Source: Halicephalobus mephisto
Lineage: Eukaryota > Nematoda > Chromadorea > Rhabditida > Panagrolaimidae
Length of the DNA: 64,000 nucleotides
NCBI GenBank assembly: GCA_009193035.1
Contig: SWDT01000224.1
Coordinates: 124,001 to 188,000 of the forward strand
Reading direction: 5' to 3'
In this document: one piece after another, positions 13,648 to 24,316 of the stretch
How positions within the stretch are numbered: position 1 is the stretch's first letter
Layout: every line of letters begins with the position of its first letter
Notes under the pieces: generated by a model
What the model saw: the letters and a program-made list of their open reading frames with translations, nothing else
What the model was told of the DNA's origin: nothing
Databases searched by the model: none
Translations under genes and position numbers: made by a program

Positions 13648-14567
13648 TTTAATCAAAAACCAACCACTATCGCTCGAAAACAAAAACAATAATTAAACGA
13701 ACAACTGAGACGATCAGAGCCCTATAAAATCGAAAAAATGGTCATAAACAACGATTTTATCAACAAAAAATCTTTGTTAAGAACCTGCGCAAAAATACAA
13801 ACTACTGGTCGATATATCAGAAAAAATTATAACAGACGATTGTTTCAACGAAAAATAATAATTCACACGAGGATGCAACGACAAAATGAAAAAAGACAGC
13901 AGCCGCTTCCCGGATATTCTTCCAACGTCAAGGATCAGGATAACGCGAAGGTGGATAAAGCAAGGGCAACAAGCAAACGTTTTTTCGGACAAAAATTGAG
14001 TCACTCAAATGCAAGCAACGCCAGCGGCTCGTTAAAGCAAAAATAGTCTCTCTTTCTCGCCCTGTCTCTCGCTGGAAAAACGTGCAAAAAATAAATGTCC
14101 TCGACTTGTTTGTTTTTAAAAATAGTTGTTTCAATATAAAATCAAGTTACACCACAGATAATATCTAACGACTTAAAAGCGGAAGTTCTTAGAACACTAT
14201 CCAAGGATTTACTAGAGTCGTCAATGGGAAAAAGCAACAATAACAGAAAACTAGACAGTGTCCAGAAAGTCTTGGTTTTTGGACACTATTCAGTTTTGCC
14301 ATTGGAACTGTCAATGTGAAAAAAGCAACTCTGATAAAGTATTGGATAGTGTTGAAAAGTCCTGATTTCTGGACACTATTCAGTTTTGCCATTGGAGCTG
14401 ATTTTTTGTATGTTCCTTGTCTTAATAAATCTTCTTGTTTGAATGTAAACACGATTTACTTTATCCATAACCGAGTTTGATCTAACTTTAAAAGTATAAA
14501 CTATTCCACTCATGGATAAGTAACTTTGCAGTTTTTATTGTTTATACACGTTTTGTTCATATATCAA
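13648..14567. other. Spacer upstream of phosphoglucomutase, with a repeat
   Basis: Holds a run rich in CTCTC/GTCTC around 14046-14075, possibly promoter-related, and a short repeat array at 14190-14400 listed separately. A 102-codon plus-strand frame at 13738-14046 has no family resemblance or splice context and is not called. Confidence 0.4.
14190..14400. repeat. Short array of CACTATCC/GGATAGTG palindromic units
   Basis: Two nearly identical blocks containing GGACACTATTCAGTTTTGCC and ATTGGA start about 90 bases apart (14282 and 14372), with further CACTATCC at 14193 and GGATAGTG at 14344. The motif matches the 74-base array at 22.6-22.9 kb, so both belong to one repeat family. Confidence 0.6.
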
Positions 14568-17500
14568 CTATTCTTCTTTCCTGATTTCATCGGGATTTTC
14601 CGTTGTTTCCTCTGCCTTTTGCCTGGTTAAACTCTCTTTATCGCTGGAAGTCGGACTGTCCTTGTCTTTGCCAGTATCCGTTCTCAACATCACGGCGTCG
14701 TACATGGTTTCTGGGAGAGGGACGTCCATGGTTTCGGGCAACTTCCAGACCAAGGCACCGGCGAAGAATGAGAAAACACAGAAGATCGTCATCGGGACAA
14801 GGGGCAGTGTGACGTCGAAGAGTATGGCAATATAGCCTGAGGCGCCCGCTCCCATTCGGGCGATCATCGAGCACGTCCCGACAGCCGAGTTTCTGATGAC
14901 AGTCGGGTACAGCTCGGACGTGAAGATGTAGAGGATATTGAAGGCTCCCTGGATACAAACTTTTCCAGCAAGTATGAAGACTAGAGACCACTGAAAAAGA
15001 CAACGTGAAAAAAATTGATATAAAATTTAAAGTTTGAAAAATATAAAATATTTGGAATTTTTGAATTCCCGCGTAGGAGCGGGAGAGGAGAAAAATGGTA
15101 AAACTGGCAATTGGACCCGAAATTGACTCGCGTTCTCACTCTCTTATTTTACCTGAATTTTAGGAATGTAAGAAAATCAGAAATTCGCGTCAGAAAATTC
15201 CGTGAAATCTTTCATTTTCGATTTTTACAATAGTATGAGGATAATTAATATTTTAAGAAATTGATATAAAATTAAACTCACAGTCATTTCCTTCTTGTAG
15301 CTGGAAACCATGGCCATGAGGATAAGAACCCCAGCACTACATAGGGTTATCATTTGGGATCTTTTCCTTCCGAATTGCAACAGGAACACACACCCCATCA
15401 GAGTCGGCAACTCTATGGCCCCCGCAACGGCGTTGTTGAGGAAGAAGTTGCCGACGAACATAGCCCTTCCTGGACTTGACTGGTCCGAGAGAGCAATAAC
15501 GATGCCGTAATACACCAAAGCAGTGGCAATCCAGATGATGAAGATGATCGTGTTCCGTTTCTGCATGTCCTTGGATTTGAAGGAATACAGGAAGTGGGGT
15601 CTTCTGTTGTGTTTGACCCATTTCCTCATTTCTGCGTGTCTGACGAGCTCCAAATCCGACGGAAGGGAGCTCTTGTTCCATCTGCAGGCTTTCCTGATTA
15701 TTTTGGCGGCTTCTTCGATTCTGTTCATCACAATCAGCCATCTAGGGGATTCAGGAAGGAAATAAATAAGGATCAAAGCACAAAGATGGAGAGCAGAGGT
15801 GATCATCTGGATCTGTGTCCAACTTTTGCAAAGATAAGCAACAAGAGCAAGAAATCTGAAAAAATCCCTTTGTAGAAGCTAAACTTTACATATATCAATT
15901 ATTTAAAGCAAAATATAGTTTATTTTGCATAATGTTAAAAATATTTTTTTTTGGATATTTTTGCAAAAAAAAATGTGCAAAATTTCATATATCGCGCGTT
16001 CACCGAACTCAAGTTTTTTGAAGCGTTCGTTTTTTACTTTAATTTTTATCAATTTTAATAATTCTTTTTTGTAAATGATTGTATTTTCTACGTTGATTAT
16101 AGATCGTTCATTAATTTTTCGTGAAAATAATCGAAAATTAATAAAAATGCGATCCTAAATTTACGAATTTTATATTTTTAAAATAAAAATGTTTTAAAAA
16201 TTAGATTATAGATTTTTAATTATTTTTTTGAGAACTTTGACTTGATATATAGATTGTTTTAAAAACATAACGTTCGAAAAGTTACTTTTTGTTGATTTTA
16301 GATGAATTTTTTAAATTTTAAAATGTTTTTTTAATTTTAAAATAAGTTTAGTTTTTTAATTTTAAAATAAATTTAAAAACTTACACGTATCCCACACTCC
16401 ACGGGGCTTGGAGGAGACTGCCGATCATCGACCTGTACTTGACCCCCGTCCATTCCATGCACATCACGTAGGCGGCCAGATCTGAAGCTTCGTTGCAAGT
16501 CGCGAGCAGGAATCTGACGATTAGAAAAACTTCAAATTCTTTGCTGAATGGTAACAAGAATCCGAAAATTGTCGACAAAATAGAAAATCCGTAAATAGCA
16601 GGTTTTCTACCGTAACGATCACTGACAAGACCGCCGAGGAGACACCCAAACAGGTACCCCAATGAGTAGGAGAGGTGGATATGGGCTCTTGAGAGGTTCT
16701 CATCGCAGACTCGATTCCATTGGGTGACTACCGTGTCCCGCATGACACTGGTATCGTATTCCCATGCCGTGCATCTCTTCAGCTGGGGTGGGGACTCGGT
16801 TTCGACCTTCTTCTTGACCTCCTCGAAAGGTTCATTTAACATTTTCTGGTACTCCCCCGGAGGCCTGGCGAAGTAGAGACATTGATCGTGCCAGTTTTCC
16901 CCTCTTCTCTGGGTGTTCTGGATCGTCCTGTAAGCTATGTTTGAGCTCAGGACCTTCTCCCAGGTCCAGCCCAACTTCGTCGCATTAGGGTGATTCTCCA
17001 CAATGTCCCTCGAAAAATCCTCAATTTTACACCAATGATCCGGTTGATGAACGAAATAAACAACCTTAATTTTTATGTTAATAAATTTAATAAAAATCAG
17101 ACTTACAGATAAATTGAACATTGCATGGGGAACTTGATGGGCAGATATCATGAGATAAATGATGATCTGCCACAAATTGCATCCTCCGATGATTTTCAGA
17201 ATTCCTTCGAAATCTATGTCCGTCAAGTGGCGTTTTCTTTTTCCCCGATGAGCTATGGATTGTTTATACTGTTTTTGGATAGATTTGTGTTGTTGATTCA
17301 CTTCCCAATCTGATCTATCTCTGTCTGGTCTGGAAAAATTTAAATAAAAAACAAAATTTAAAAATCTTACAAATGTTCGGAATTTTTTTTCTGTTCCCGT
17401 TCGTATTCTTCCTGAGTTATCTCGATAGGATTCGGCGCTGTCGGCATGGGACCCGCATCTGTCGTCACCGGCAAGACTATGAACCTTTTCGGATGGGAAA

Positions 17501-17748
17501 TGGCAGAATCGCTCAAGACCGCCGGCAACGGAGGTGGCGGGGTCGAGGGGATATCGTACTCCGACTATAACTTTGTAAAATTCGAAAGTGAAAGTTTTAT
17601 GAACCTGGATGTAAGGAGTAATCGGAAACGTGGCCGGCATGTGGGGACTCTCCACTGGCATCTGGTCGTGGTGAACTAAATCCTCGACTTCTGAGGGGAT
17701 CTTGGGGAGGGTCGGGAAGAACTTTTGTCCTGGATCCTTATCTGGCAT
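14568..17748 (-). CDS. SLC22 organic cation transporter (OCT type)
   Basis: Plasma-membrane major-facilitator transporter, probably for organic cations or carnitine-like substrates. Six exons (17605-17748, 17371-17564, 17107-17329, 16385-17064, 15282-15855, 14568-14990) give 745 residues, longer than the usual 550-600 because of an N-terminal cytoplasmic region of about 140 residues rich in Pro, Thr and Ser. SLC22 features: TM1, then a large extracellular loop with N-glycosylation candidates and cysteines, the MFS motif GGLVSDRYGRKPAIYG after TM2, the LPESPRWLI motif after TM6, and TM12 followed by an acidic Lys/Glu/Ser tail. The acceptor at 17065 (AAATTAAG) is weak. Closest C. elegans relatives would be the oct genes, but I cannot choose one. 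Confidence 0.9.
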
Positions 17749-18405
17749 CCTGATCCCCTTACTGGATTTCTCAAAATCAAACTATTTTTAATTTAATATT
17801 ATCATCGCAATTTAATAAAATCTGAAATTTTTGATTTTTTATTAAAAATATTAATTTAAAAAGAAAAATATCCGCGAAACCAAAGCTATAAAGGAACAAC
17901 AATCACGATTGATCGATCTTCTTTCATTTGTGCCAGGGGACTGCGGACTCGTCTGCTGATTGACTATCGGTCGATCAGCAAACTGAAATTGAATAATGTC
18001 CAAGGGTCGAGAGAAGAAAGAAAAAATTTAACTTTTTACTTTATTTGATTTTTTTTTAAAATAAAAGCAGACAGAAAATTTTAGACAATTTTCTCAGCAA
18101 ACAAGTTCAATAATCCGCTTTTCTTTAAAAATAAAAATTTTTTTTGATCATTTCCCTTGTTGCAATATTTCTTTTCGAGAGTCATTAACAAGGAATTGAG
18201 ACGACAGCTTTCGGCCAATAATGGCTCGCGCAACCAATTGTCCTGTCCGAGGGTAATGAAACAAGTGAGGTGATGACAGATGGCCTAGTCACTTTCCACA
18301 ACACTAATAGGACCATATTTGAGGAAATTGAAGAAATTAATTTACAAAAATCAAACAAGAAAATAATCGTCTCTAAAATTCCAGAATTAAAATATTTGAA
18401 AAAAA

Positions 18406-18700
18406 TTACGAAATTGTCTCAACACGAATTTCCGAAACTTTCCACTCGAGACCCAAAACTGTAAAATCTAATGTTTATATGGCTCTACAATGATGAAGTC
18501 GTAATAAAGTATTTTAAAAATCAAAAATGAGTTTAGCATGAAATAGTCCCGACACGAATTTTTGACATTTTCCAGTCAAGACCAAAAATTGCGAAATTTG
18601 ATATTTATGTGATTTCAGAAATATGGAATCATAATTATAGTATTTTAAAAATAAAAAAATGGATTTTGTTATGGAATGGTCCCGACACGAATTTCTAGAA
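18406..18700 (+). repeat. Tandem repeat, period about 130 bases
   Basis: CACGAATTT recurs at 18423, 18553 and 18686, each followed by a CTTTCCA or ACATTTTCCA block, GAGACC/AAGACC and AAAGTATTTTAAAAAT or AGTATTTTAAAAAT. The third unit merges into a family A dispersed element. Similar single units occur near 23.70-23.77 kb. Confidence 0.6.
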
Positions 18701-18950
18701 CTTTTTAGAAACTGAAATAGCCTACGTGAGAATTTTGGTTTTGCGTGATAATTCCCTCGTAATCTTGTACTATTTCGTAATTAACTTTACAGAACTCTAT
18801 TTTGAGTAAATTCAGGAAATTCTGGATTGGGATACATAGTCCTCTGTTCATTGTCGAAGGTCAACAATTACGAATGAAAGTCCCGATAGATATTTAAAAA
18901 CCACAACAACCCTCATGGTACTCTGTTGGAAAATAAATAATTTTTTTCCT
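18670..18950 (+). repeat. Dispersed repeat, family A copy 2
   Basis: Shares CGAATTTCTAGAACTTTTTAG and downstream TTACGAATGAAAGTCCCGATA blocks with the copy at 1.3-1.5 kb in the same order. This is the only one of the five copies that is not inside an intron. Confidence 0.5.
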
Positions 18951-19445
18951 AAAATCATCAAAAATACTTTTTTTCAAAATTCTTGGAAAATAAAAAAATC
19001 CACAAAAACTCTTAAATTTATATCGATCTAAACATATCTACTTTATCAGCAATTCCCATTTCACCGTATTTCCTCGATTACAGTACCCCTTCTGTGATGA
19101 CCGATGAAGTTCATCCACTCGATTCGGAGTTATTTTTGTTCTTGAACGGTGCATCAAGGAAGATTATCTTCGAGGTCGTCAATCGGGCAGTCTCCAGAAT
19201 CAGCACCTTGTCTGTATTCATTAATCAGTCCAGGAACTTTTTCATCCATCTTTTGTTTTCAAAACTCGTTTTTGTTTTGTCGAAAAAAACCGATTAAGAA
19301 TGGATGAAAAATTACTTTACTTTGGATACTGTAATGAAGTCGGATTTTTATGACTAAATAAATGATTAAAAATAAATATTTTCGAATTTTACAAAACAGA
19401 AATTTTTGAAGGAATTTCACGGGTTTTTGAAAGAAGTTGAAAGTT

Positions 19446-20572
19446 TTAAAGCTTTTGAGACAAAATGGAATCGATGGAAAAAGAAGGTTTCGAAGGTCCC
19501 TGGTCCAGCGACTGGACAACTAACGGGTTCAACAAAGGACTCATCAAGGGACTCATCAAGGGACTCGTCAAGAGAGAAGTGAAGTCGATAGGACTCGGAT
19601 TAGATTCAGTTTGACAAGGTTTTTTGAGTAGTAAAGTAAGTAATTGAAGAAGATCTGGAGGTTGTAGTTGTAGGTTCGGAAACGGCTGATTCTGGGTCAA
19701 AGGATTCTGAATTCCGAAATTAGAAGAAGCAAAAAACGAAGGTATTTTTGGAATTTGAGTCGGACTGGGGAACGACGACTTGCCGGAAATAGATTCGAAT
19801 GCTGACGAAGAAGGGCTTGAGTGGTCCGAAAGTGGATTCCCTGGTCGTCTACGCCATTGGGAAACTGGTCGAGGGCCTTGGTCGTTGTTTTCTAACTAAA
19901 AGATAAAATTCGAAAATACAGTACACCAAGTATCAGCAATAAAGTCCAACTTAAAGACTTCCGATTGGACTTCAAACAAAACCGACCTTGAAGCGTTTCT
20001 GTCTCCGAAGACAACTCCCGTTTTCGAACATGTGGAGGGCCTTAGGGTGGATGGCCCAGTAAGACCCTTTCCCAGGTCTGTCAGGTCTCCTGGGGATCTT
20101 GATGAAACAATCGTTGAAAGACAGATTATGTCGCAAACTATTCTGCCATCTTTGAGTATTATTACGGTAGAAGGGGAACTTGTCCATGATGAATTTGTAA
20201 ATTTCAGTGAGAGGAAGCATCTTCTCTTCGCTGCTCTGGATCGCCAGATACGTCAGCCAGATGTAGGAATAGGGGGGTTTCTGGAAGTTTTTAAAATAAG
20301 TAAATCGAGGACATAATTAGAAAAATGAAATTGTTCAATTTCGGTCCTGACACGAATGACAGTTTCATTTATTTTAATCATTTTTTAATTTTCTTAAAAA
20401 ACAAAAATTTTATTTTTAAGTACTTTTCATTTAAAAAACAAATTTAAAACTGAATTATTGAATTAGATTCAAATCCGAAAATCACTCGTTTCAGGACCAG
20501 AGTTGAGCAATTAAGCCCATTACGGTAACACCCAACCTGTTCGTCGTAGGAGTTCTTTCCAGGACGTGGCAT
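19446..20572 (-). CDS. lin-31: Forkhead transcription factor LIN-31 (FOXB)
   Basis: Forkhead factor that in C. elegans acts with LIN-1 in vulval fate choice downstream of Ras/MAP kinase. Three exons (20537-20572, 19987-20280, 19446-19895) give 259 residues. It begins [20 protein letters not shown], the characteristic LIN-31/FOXB N-terminus, followed by the winged helix with [20 protein letters not shown] and [10 protein letters not shown] and the basic end [10 protein letters not shown]. The C-terminal part has many Ser/Thr-Pro sites (possible MAP kinase sites), a tandem [15 protein letters not shown] repeat and ends [11 protein letters not shown], a motif also expected at the LIN-31 C-terminus. 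Gene symbol is by resemblance of both ends, not only the DNA-binding domain. Confidence 0.9.
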
Positions 20573-21566
20573 TTCCGGATTGAAGCAGTCTAAGAAACAC
20601 CCTACTTTCGAAATCACTAAATTCCTCAAATATGTACCAAAGTGAAATGAACACTGCCAGGAGGTCCGGTTCAATATTGGACCAACAAAAAACTTTCTTT
20701 TCAAAAATTCAATTCAATTAGGTTTTTTTAGAATTCTTCTGTTAGAACGGCTGGAAACAAATATGGCACTAAGGGAGTCTGAAATCCGAAATATGATGAT
20801 TCTGATGTCCCCGCCTTATTCAACAAGAACTAAATAGGTGTCTGGAGCTCTATTGGGTAGCGAGATCGGCTTTCGCAAAACATTTGCCTTCGGAAACAAA
20901 CGACGAACAAATTGCTCCGCCCTTCTGGTGCAGCTGAACAGAGCGGGATTACGGTAGGTCGTTTGGGGAGATAGCCACTGGCCAGGTAGAAAAAGTAAAA
21001 ATTAAAATCTCAAGTTTGGAAAATTTTGATTTTAAAATTTTCGGAGATTTTAGTGATTTTTGTAATTTAAAAGAAAATAAAAGAAAATTAAGAATTTTAA
21101 TCCTTGAATGAATTCTTCACATTGTCTTCAGAACGGATTTGGGAACCAAATTAGTTTCGGGTATTGTTGCTCATTCGTGTCTCTAATACAGACCAGTCAA
21201 GGACGAAGCCAATTCCGATGAGACTTTTCTTAGTTGGCAAAACGGTCGCAAATATTGCTTCTTTTTCATTTGTCTCCAATTGGTTGAACAAGGCAATTAA
21301 AATGCCGGAGGAAAAAACTGACTTCTTGTTTTGTTTCCACTTAGTTTTGAGAAACGAAGGGTTCATAAATATTGACAGGTTTTTTTCATGAAAAAAAAAA
21401 CAGTAATATTACATTTACAATAATAAAAATTATTTTTCAATAAATTTTATTTTGACAAATTGAATCAACAAAGATTAAAATTTTCTGGATCTGTCAAATT
21501 CGATTTGTCAGATTTTTCGGATTTAGTTCTATCCAAATAAAAACAAATTTGAAAAAGAGTTATTAT
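20573..21566. other. Region upstream of lin-31
   Basis: About 1 kb without a supported gene. A GC-richer block at 20860-20990 stands out from the AT-rich flanks and could be regulatory. Two overlapping frames of about 70 codons around 21151-21391 on opposite strands have no recognisable content. Confidence 0.4.
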
Positions 21567-23227
21567 TTAATTATATCTTCTGGCTCGTCCTGTTCCTGGA
21601 TTCAGCGTTAGAGGACCGAAAGTGTCTCGGTAGAAGGCAGAAGCAGAGGGGAACCCGACGTCCCAGGCGTTGTAGACCCCCTGGACCCCGACCGCAGGCA
21701 CGTCCCAAGTCGTGGCTTGGCCGATTTTGCCCTCAGGCCAGTTGGCGATGATTGTGTTCGTGCCTCTCCAGAAGGACACCCCATGATCCCTGGGGCGATT
21801 GTAGACTTGGGAATTCCCTGATAATTAATTTTTATTTTTCAGGTTTTTATTGATCCATAAAAAATCATCCTTACAATTTCCACTCAAGACCGAGTTGTCT
21901 TCAAAGAAACATTTCCTCAGTCTCGAGTGGAAATTATTTAAATCATTTTTTATGTTAGAAAATCGGTTTTTGTGTTTTAACTAAAATTTACCTAATCCGT
22001 CGTACCCGAAGAAGACCCCCCTGATGACCGGCGGAGGGGAGTGCACCCCGAACGGGTAAGGAGTCAGGTCCGGCAATGGAGCCCAGTATTGTTTGCACTT
22101 TTTGAACCACCTAAAAAATAAATTTCGAACTTTTTGACCGATCGTTAATCCCCTTTCGGTCATTTTCCCAGGAAAAAACAAAACGGTCCAATCCAAGTGT
22201 AAACGAGCAGCGGTTTTTTGTCTTTGTTCGAACCTAAATGACCGAGTAAAAAAGTTGGAGTTCAATCAAGTGGAAGGAAGGCTACTTTTTCGGCATGGCA
22301 TATGACCGCCAAAGGGCTTTTGGCGGGATATCCAGAAACCACCGAATAATCTAAAAAAAGAAACCTGTTGCAATTATATTCCGAAAGAGCTTTGACTCCT
22401 GGTTCGCATTCCTTTTCCATTATCCACCCGAGGAAGATACATTCACAAGCATTAACACACAGGGGGTCGGTTTCTTTACAGGAGGTGTAGCAGGACACTA
22501 ATTTCTTTTCTACCGCTTTTGGGACACCCGCAACCTTCCATAGGATCCTTTGCCTCCGGATCTGAAAGGAAAATAAAAAATAAAAGTTATTATGGCTTAA
22601 GATAGTGCTAAGAAATTACTACTTTAAGCACTATCCAAATCTGAATAGAAAGGAGTAATTCCGGATAGTGTTTGAGAAATACCCATTTCGTAAATTTCTG
22701 GGCACTATCCAAGTTTGCATTAGAGAAAACATTTTTGGATAATGTTTGAGAATGCTCATTTCGGAAATTTCTGGGCACTATCCAAGTTTGCATCAAAGAT
22801 AATAATTGTGGATAGTGTTTAGAAACCTTCAATTTCACCGGTTTTTAGACACTATCCAAGTTCATTCTCGGCTGGTTTTCAACTTACGTGATCGATGGTT
22901 GCCGGAACCCTGTCCCTACAGAGCAAGTCATACCTCTCGCATAAAATTCGCACTTCTTCGTTGTATTTCGCAATATTGGACCTCTGACAAAAGTAACCAT
23001 AATGTTCCTTGTAAATATGACATTGCTCTTCTAAAGTGGTGGCTCTGGTGGTTTCTTTTTTCAGTTCCTCGAGAGGCACATCGAAAGGTTCAAAAAATCC
23101 TAAATTTTTAAATTTTTGTAAAATAATTAATTGCAGAATTACCGTCTTCGGCTTCATTGGATGAACTTTGTCCATTGACAGAAAATAAAATAACAAATCC
23201 GACGAAAAATAGACTAATCGCAGTCAT
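21567..23227 (-). CDS. Cysteine-rich secreted protein, nematode type, function unknown
   Basis: Five exons (23143-23227, 22888-23099, 22365-22561, 21992-22110, 21567-21817) give 287 residues. A signal peptide is clear (MTAISLFFVGFVILFSVNG). The mature part has about a dozen cysteines in a first block (CHIYKEHYGYFC, LCERYDLLCRDR) and a second block (CYTSCKETDPLCVNACECIF), then a basic Trp/Lys stretch and a cysteine-free C-terminal domain with WDVPAVGVQGVYNAWDVGFP and FYRDTFGPLTLNPGTGRARR. The last part is highly regular and looks strongly constrained. I cannot name the family; the cysteine block loosely resembles nematode DUF19-like proteins. The intron 22562-22887 contains a tandem repeat. 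Confidence 0.75.
22615..22865. repeat. Intronic 74-base tandem repeat with internal palindrome
   Basis: CACTATCCAA recurs at 22629, 22703, 22777 and 22850 (spacings 74, 74 and 73). Each unit also carries the reverse complement GGATAGTG or a one-base variant, so every unit can fold into a hairpin. The array fills the intron between exons 2 and 3 of the secreted-protein gene. Confidence 0.75.
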
Positions 23228-24316
23228 TTAATTGATTATCCAAAAATAACCCGGATCCAGAAAGCGAAATCAGCAGGAGATCCGGAAACTGATCAACCAG
23301 ATTTCTTTATTCATTTCTAAAAATAACATTTTAAAATTTTTTTAAATTTTTTAAATCAAATTACAAATCGCAACAATTACAGTAATCAAAGTTGAAGGTG
23401 GAACAAGTCCGAAATCTCAGCAGGAATCCATTCCTAAAAATGATATATGGAACAGTCCTGCCAGTCATGACCAATTTTTCGGAAGGCTAATGAATCAAGA
23501 AGTCCGTTTCATCCAGTTCAACTGATTTTTTTCTTTCCTTTGCCGCAAAACAAATCGTTTCTGACCAATCAGAGGAGAACCGAAATTCAAGGTTAACATC
23601 TGAATCCAAATAAAATTATCCAGAAAGTTGATTATTTTCATAAAAAACTAAAATTCTGTAAAAAATTTGAAAAAATCAAATTATGAAATTTTCCAGTCGA
23701 GACCAAAAATCACTGAAAATTGTCTCAAAACGAATTTTCAAAACTTTCCAGTTGAGACTAAAAACTATAAAAATTAATTTTTACAAAATTTTATCAAATT
23801 TCAGAAGTATCAAGTAGATTCTGAAAAACCCCGAAATCTTGTATGATATTCTGTAATCTTATCCAGAGATTAAAATTAAGAAAATTCATCAAAAATAAAT
23901 TTATTCAAAAATTTTTCATTTCCGTGATGAAATTTCTTGAATTCACAAGAAATTTAAAATATTTGAATTCATTGTTTCAAAAATCCATAAAACAATAAAT
24001 AACTTCAAAAATATCGAACATAACCAATATTTACTGCCTAAGGAACAACACGATCAAATCTATTCACATTGTAGCTATATTTCTAATCACAACAGTGGCT
24101 TATGAAGTAATATCAATACAATAGGAATAAATATCCCGTCGTGTAACAATCTCATTTTCTGTTCATGAACAAAAAGACGAAAATTTACAAATCTTCAGAC
24201 CATTCTTATTCTTGGATAAAGAAAATTACCACCAACACCAATAGAATCCAACTTACTGTTTTACTCTCAACATAAAAATCAACAATTTACCACTATCATC
24301 GAACAATTACAAATAA
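23228..24316. other. Spacer between secreted-protein and mtr-4 genes
   Basis: AT-rich, without a supported gene. A partial copy of the CGAATTT/CTTTCCAGT repeat unit lies at about 23690-23780. No promoter element can be named. Confidence 0.4.

Larger units (their letters stand above)
17749..19445. other. Repeat-rich spacer between transporter and lin-31 genes
   Basis: Contains the tandem 130-base repeat at 18.4-18.7 kb and a family A copy at 18.66-18.95 kb, listed separately. The remainder is AT-rich with only short frames. Confidence 0.4.

Noticed and set aside
13738..14046. 102-codon plus-strand frame upstream of phosphoglucomutase
   Set aside because: Lys/Arg/Asn/Gln-rich composition typical of AT-rich spacer, no acceptor, no family likeness, and it lies in the promoter of a well-supported gene.
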